Source: Streptacidiphilus melanogenes (GTDB lineage: Bacteria > Actinomycetota > Actinomycetes > Streptomycetales > Streptomycetaceae). Taken from it: a DNA stretch of 64,000 bases. The position numbers and the translations under genes were made by a program. This document shows, piece after piece, positions 60,945 to 64,000 of the stretch. The stretch lies in NCBI RefSeq assembly GCF_000787835.1, contig NZ_BBPP01000005.1:197315-261314 (forward strand). The letters are read 5' to 3'. The notes under the pieces were generated by a model. The model searched no databases and was not told the origin of the DNA. It was given only the letters and a program-made list of their open reading frames with translations. How positions within the stretch are numbered: the first letter of the stretch is position 1; each line of letters begins with the position of its first letter.

Positions 60945-62741
60945 ATGACCACCACCGCAGCCGCGCCGGAGTGCGCGCACGCCGTCGCCCATACGCCCGT
61001 CGAGTCGCTCGCGGTCGTGGTGGAGCGCCGCGTCGCGGACGCGCTGGGTGGGGCGGAACCCCTGCTGCGGCGGAGCGAGCGGGCGGACTTCCAAGCCAAC
61101 GGTGTGCTGCCGCTGGCCAAGGCGCGGGGGACGAATCCGGCCGCGCTGGCGGCGAACGTCGCCGCGCAGGTCGGGGCGCTGGACGTGGTGGCGCGGTGCG
61201 CCGTCTCGGGGCCGGGGTTCCTCAACATCGACATCGCGGACCGGGCGCTGCTGGAGAACCTGGCCGCGCGGGCGGCCGATCCGCGGCTCGGGGTGCCGCT
61301 GATCGCCGCGCCCGGCGTGACCGTCGTCGACTACAGCTCGCCCAACGTCGCCAAGGAGATGCACGTCGGCCACGTGCGGTCGACGGTGATCGGCGACGCG
61401 CTGGCCCGGGTGTTCGAGTTCACCGGGGAGACCGTGGTCCGGCGGAACCATGTCGGCGACTGGGGCACCTCCTTCGGCATGCTCATCGAGCAGCTCTTCG
61501 AGGAGGGGGAGACCCCGGCGGACATCCTCGCGCTCGGCGCGGCGTACCGGCGGGCGCGGGCGCGGTTCGACGCCGAGGCGGACTTCGCCGAGCGGGCGAG
61601 GCTGCGGGTCGTCGCACTGCAGGCGGGTGACGAGCGGACGCTGGTGGCCTGGCGGGAGCTGGTGGCGGTGTCCCAGCGGCACTTCCAGGAGACCTACGCC
61701 CAGCTGGGGGTGCTGCTCCAGGAGTCCGACGCGGTCGGCGAGAGCCACTACAACCCGAAGCTCCCACAGGTCTGCGCGGACCTGGAGGCGGCGGGCATCG
61801 CGGTCGCCTCGGAGGGCGCCCTCTGCGTCTTCCCCGAGAACGCGGGCGAGGGCGGGGGCGACGGGGGCGCGCCGCTGATCGTCCGGAAGGGCGACGGCGG
61901 CTACGGCTACGCGGTGACGGACCTCGCCGCGATCCGGGAGCGGGTCGGCGGGCTGGGCGCGCGGCGGCTGCTGTATCTGGTGGACGCGCGGCAGGCGCGG
62001 CACTTCGCACAGGTCTTCGCGACGGCGCGGCGGGCCGGCTGGCTGCCGGAGGGGGTGACCGCGCGGCACCTCCCCTTCGGCATGGTGCTCGGACCGGACG
62101 GGCGGCCGTTCCGGACCCGGTCGGGTGACACCGTCGCGCTGCAGGAGCTGCTCGATCAGGCGACGGCGAAGGCGGCGGAGATCGTCGCCGCCAAGAACCC
62201 GGGGCTGAGCACCGAGGAGCTGGCGGATCGGGCGCGGCAGGTCGGTATGGGCGCGCTCAAGTACGCGGACCTGTCCAACAACCGGATCAAGGACTACGTC
62301 TTCGACCCGGACCGGATGCTCTCGCTCACCGGCGACACCGCGACCTACCTCCAGTACGCGCATGCCCGGATGCGGTCGGTCCTGCGGAAGGCCGAGGCGG
62401 CCGATCCCGCAGGTGAGGCGGGTGACGCGGGTGAGACGGGTGAGCGGCTCGCCGCCGCGCCCGGTCTGCCGTTGCAGCCCGCCGAGCGGGCGCTCGGACT
62501 GCTGCTGGACGAGTTCGGCGCCGCGGTTGCGGCGGTGGCGGAGACGTGCGAGCCGCACCGGCTCTGCGCCTACCTGCACGCGCTGGCCACGGCTTTTTCT
62601 GCGTTCTGGGAGCGCTGCCCGGTACTGAAGGCCGAGGACGCCGCGGTGCGGCGGAACCGGCTGCTGCTGTGCGCGCTCAGCGCGCGGACGCTGGAGCTCG
62701 GCATGGGCCTGCTGGGGATCGAGGCCCCACCCCGGTTGTAG
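60945..62741 (+). CDS. argS: Arginyl-tRNA synthetase
   Basis: 598 residues, class I. An N-terminal additional domain (ADFQANGVLPLAKARGTNPA, GPGFLNIDIAD) contacts the tRNA D loop. The active site has VDYSSPNVAKEMHVGHVRST with HVGH near residue 142, and the KMSK equivalent is the degenerate DGRPFRTRSGDT near 388, as normal for ArgRS. The anticodon domain (LQYAHARMRSVLRKAE ... ALGLLLDEFG) closes the protein. ATG 60945 is preferred over the upstream ATG 60918 as it gives the usual N-terminus length. Some actinomycetes have two ArgRS genes; whether this is the only one cannot be seen here. Confidence 0.93.
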   Translation: MTTTAAAPECAHAVAHTPVESLAVVVERRVADALGGAEPLLRRSERADFQANGVLPLAKARGTNPAALAANVAAQVGALDVVARCAVSGPGFLNIDIADRALLENLAARAADPRLGVPLIAAPGVTVVDYSSPNVAKEMHVGHVRSTVIGDALARVFEFTGETVVRRNHVGDWGTSFGMLIEQLFEEGETPADILALGAAYRRARARFDAEADFAERARLRVVALQAGDERTLVAWRELVAVSQRHFQETYAQLGVLLQESDAVGESHYNPKLPQVCADLEAAGIAVASEGALCVFPENAGEGGGDGGAPLIVRKGDGGYGYAVTDLAAIRERVGGLGARRLLYLVDARQARHFAQVFATARRAGWLPEGVTARHLPFGMVLGPDGRPFRTRSGDTVALQELLDQATAKAAEIVAAKNPGLSTEELADRARQVGMGALKYADLSNNRIKDYVFDPDRMLSLTGDTATYLQYAHARMRSVLRKAEAADPAGEAGDAGETGERLAAAPGLPLQPAERALGLLLDEFGAAVAAVAETCEPHRLCAYLHALATAFSAFWERCPVLKAEDAAVRRNRLLLCALSARTLELGMGLLGIEAPPRL

Positions 62742-62743
62742 TG

Positions 62744-62763
62744 ATCCCCAGGCGCCTGGGGAT
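62744..62763. promoter_or_regulatory. Perfect 20-bp palindrome after argS
   Basis: ATCCCCAGGCGCCTGGGGAT, without spacer, overlapping the base after the argS stop. It could be an operator for the small ORF at 62799 or part of termination. Confidence 0.6.
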
Positions 62764-62798
62764 AACGCCATCCCTCTTGGCAGGAAAGGAGATTCGAC

Positions 62799-62918
62799 GT
62801 GCAGGCCGAGCTCGAAGTGCTGCGCTCCATACTGCCAAGCAGATATGTCGATGCATCAGTTAGCTTGCTGACATGGCAAGTTGACCGACTCTGTGAGGAG
62901 CCTGTCAGTGCGCCGTGA
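62799..62918 (+). CDS. Possible 39-residue small protein
   Basis: GTG 7 nt after GGAAAGGAG, an unusually strong ribosome site. The product reads QAELEVLRSILPSRYVDASV and SLLTWQVDRLCEEPVSAP. Codons from 62835 on are AT-richer than the genome. It may be a genuine small protein or the 5' remnant of a longer gene. Confidence 0.45.
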   Translation: MQAELEVLRSILPSRYVDASVSLLTWQVDRLCEEPVSAP

Positions 62919-62969
62919 GGACGGCGGGGCCCGCCGTGAGCCGGTCGGGCAGGTCGCCCGGCCGGAGAG

Positions 62970-63013
62970 TTATCCACAGAGCCGGGCGCTCCCACTCCGG
63001 TTTCTGTGGATAA
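62970..63013. promoter_or_regulatory. Two perfect inverted DnaA boxes TTATCCACA
   Basis: TTATCCACA at 62970-62978 and its exact reverse complement at 63005-63013, 26 bp apart, about 110 bp upstream of the DedA gene start. Each is a full match to the consensus used by DnaA in many bacteria; Streptomyces origins mostly use TTGTCCACA. Confidence 0.7.
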
Positions 63014-63119
63014 CGGCGGTCGCCTACTCCGTGAGGATGACTTTTCCCTCATCCGGGCCCAGGGCCGATCAGGACCAGGGGCTGATGAACCTCATACCTG
63101 GCCAGGCTACGGTGCAGTT

Positions 63120-63752
63120 GTGTTGACCCACCTGCTCGCAGCGGTGGACCCGATGAACGGGTCCTCCCTGCTGTCCGCGTTCGGCGCGCTCGCCGTGCTG
63201 GTCGTGACGTTCGCCGAATCGGGCTTGCTGATCGTCGGCTTCTTCCTGCCCGGGGACACGCTGCTCTTCCCGGCCGGCGTGCTGTGCGCGGCGCCGGCCG
63301 CGCACGGGGGCACGAACCTGGCGCTGTGGCAGGTGCTGGTCGGCGCGGCGGTGGGCACCTGCCTGGGCAGTCAGCTGGGCTTCCTCATCGGCCGCCGCGG
63401 CGGCGGGGCCATGCTCGCCCGCTCGCGCAGCGCGCGCCTGAAATCCACGGTGGCCCACGGCGAGGAACTGCTGGCCAGGTACGGGCAGCGCAAGGCGATC
63501 TTCATCGGGCGCTTCATCCCGCTGGTCCGCACCGTCCTCGGCCCGGTCGCCGGCGTCCTGCAGGTCCCGACGCGGACGTTCACCGTGTGGCAGGTCGCGG
63601 GCGGCATCGTCTGGTCGCAGTCGCTGGTCCTGCTCGGCTACTGGCTCGGCGCGGCGATCCCCGGCGTGGACAACTACCTGCTGCCGCTGGTTGCCGTCGT
63701 GGTGGTGCTGTCGTTCCTGCCGGTGCTGCTCGAGCGGCGGAGAAAGTCCTAG
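63120..63752 (+). CDS. DedA family membrane protein (second copy)
   Basis: 210 residues from GTG 63120 (TACGGT 7 nt upstream suggests a leaderless message); TTG 63123 is equally possible. Landmarks: VTFAESGLLIVGFFLPGDTL near residue 35-54, RYGQRKAIFIGRFIPLVRTV with the re-entrant loop, GPVAGVLQVPTRTFTVWQV and a final pair of helices. The family is linked to lipid transfer across the membrane. It is clearly divergent from the DedA protein at 3873, so the two are unlikely to be recent duplicates. Confidence 0.88.
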   Translation: MLTHLLAAVDPMNGSSLLSAFGALAVLVVTFAESGLLIVGFFLPGDTLLFPAGVLCAAPAAHGGTNLALWQVLVGAAVGTCLGSQLGFLIGRRGGGAMLARSRSARLKSTVAHGEELLARYGQRKAIFIGRFIPLVRTVLGPVAGVLQVPTRTFTVWQVAGGIVWSQSLVLLGYWLGAAIPGVDNYLLPLVAVVVVLSFLPVLLERRRKS

Positions 63753-63792
63753 GGCCCAGCCCCCGGCCGGGTCAGGCAGCCGGCTCCGGCTC

Positions 63793-64000
63793 CTACAGGG
63801 CGGAGACCAGCGCCCAGCCCGCCGCCGCGGCGGCGAGGCCGGCCGCCAGGGAACCGAGCACGTTCAGCGCGGCGAAGCGCACCGCTCCGGAGTTGAGAAG
63901 CCGTACCGTCTCGTAGCCGAAGGTCGAGAACGTCGTCAGGCCGCCGCAGACACCCGTGCCGACGAACAGGGACACGTCGGTCGGCCAGCCCTGCCGGGCC
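63793..64000 (-). CDS. crcB: Fluoride channel CrcB/FluC, 3' part
   Basis: The gene continues beyond the window edge; the visible ~69 residues include [20 protein letters not shown] and [16 protein letters not shown], the conserved polar track (G-x-x-G-G-x-T-T-F-S-T-F) through which fluoride passes, and a final helix ([20 protein letters not shown]). Family members are dual-topology dimers exporting fluoride. The internal GTG at 63975 is not the start. Confidence 0.88.
   Translation of the reverse strand, partial: ARQGWPTDVSLFVGTGVCGGLTTFSTFGYETVRLLNSGAVRFAALNVLGSLAAGLAAAAAGWALVSAL

Overview
The window is about 70-75% GC and reads as ordinary chromosome of a Streptomyces-like actinomycete (Streptomycetaceae: Streptomyces, Kitasatospora or Streptacidiphilus). 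The evidence is very GC-rich third codon positions, many GTG/TTG starts, leaderless promoters with TANNNT -10 boxes 6-8 nt from the start codon, and genes that mark this group: bldC, lsr2, a DUF3073 protein, valine dehydrogenase, and a dispersed purine pathway. There are no rRNA genes, intact insertion sequences or CRISPR arrays.

Layout. 1-11 kb: a spermidine-synthase-like gene cut by the window edge, an SRPBCC protein, an aldose epimerase, pyrE, a DedA protein, class II aldolase, DUF3151, a Cys/His-rich extracytoplasmic protein paired with a DoxX-Rieske fusion, a lipid-kinase-like protein and purA. 11-16 kb: two acetyltransferases, a class III aminotransferase behind two palindromic operator candidates, a GntR/FCD regulator, an uncharacterised protein and a SLATT membrane protein. 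16-34 kb: purD, a degenerate M48-like membrane protein, a dimethylformamidase-like protein, purC, three glycine tRNAs (one very unusual), lsr2, purSQL, a carboxymuconolactone decarboxylase with its ECF41 sigma factor, an EamA transporter, an SCP-type protein, purF and purM. 34-46 kb: DUF3073, valine dehydrogenase, bldC with a long upstream region, tRNA-Asp, a VIT protein, an M23 peptidase, an esterase, a TetR/NmrA-like divergent pair and a methyltransferase. 46-54 kb: a Glu-Asp-Phe tRNA operon with gene remnants at its 3' end, a metallopeptidase, a DEAD-box helicase, a candidate structured RNA, an SPFH protein, tRNA-Lys and a second graveyard of gene fragments. 54-64 kb: two paralogous cold-shock genes around a frameshifted serine hydrolase, a PPOX protein, an S9 peptidase, a cupin, argS, inverted DnaA boxes, a second DedA gene and the end of a fluoride-channel gene.

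Function. Eight of the purine pathway proteins (PurA, D, C, S, Q, L, F, M) are encoded here in separate transcription units, with purS-purQ-purL translationally coupled. With pyrE and fba this is core metabolism, interspersed with development and chromatin regulators (BldC, Lsr2).

The signals most worth following are: (1) a tRNA-Gly(UCC) with GTGC in place of GTTC in the T arm and a shortened D loop without GG, features known from the cell-wall glycine tRNAs of staphylococci; (2) a promoter-driven, highly folded RNA candidate at 49825-50146 on the minus strand whose 5' end carries 15 nt perfectly complementary to the 3' end of 16S rRNA; (3) the Cys/His-rich protein plus DoxX-Rieske pair; (4) paired palindromes before the aminotransferase; (5) a self-consistent ECF41 promoter. 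All calls come from reading the sequence. No database search or folding program was run, and comparisons with other genomes are from memory.
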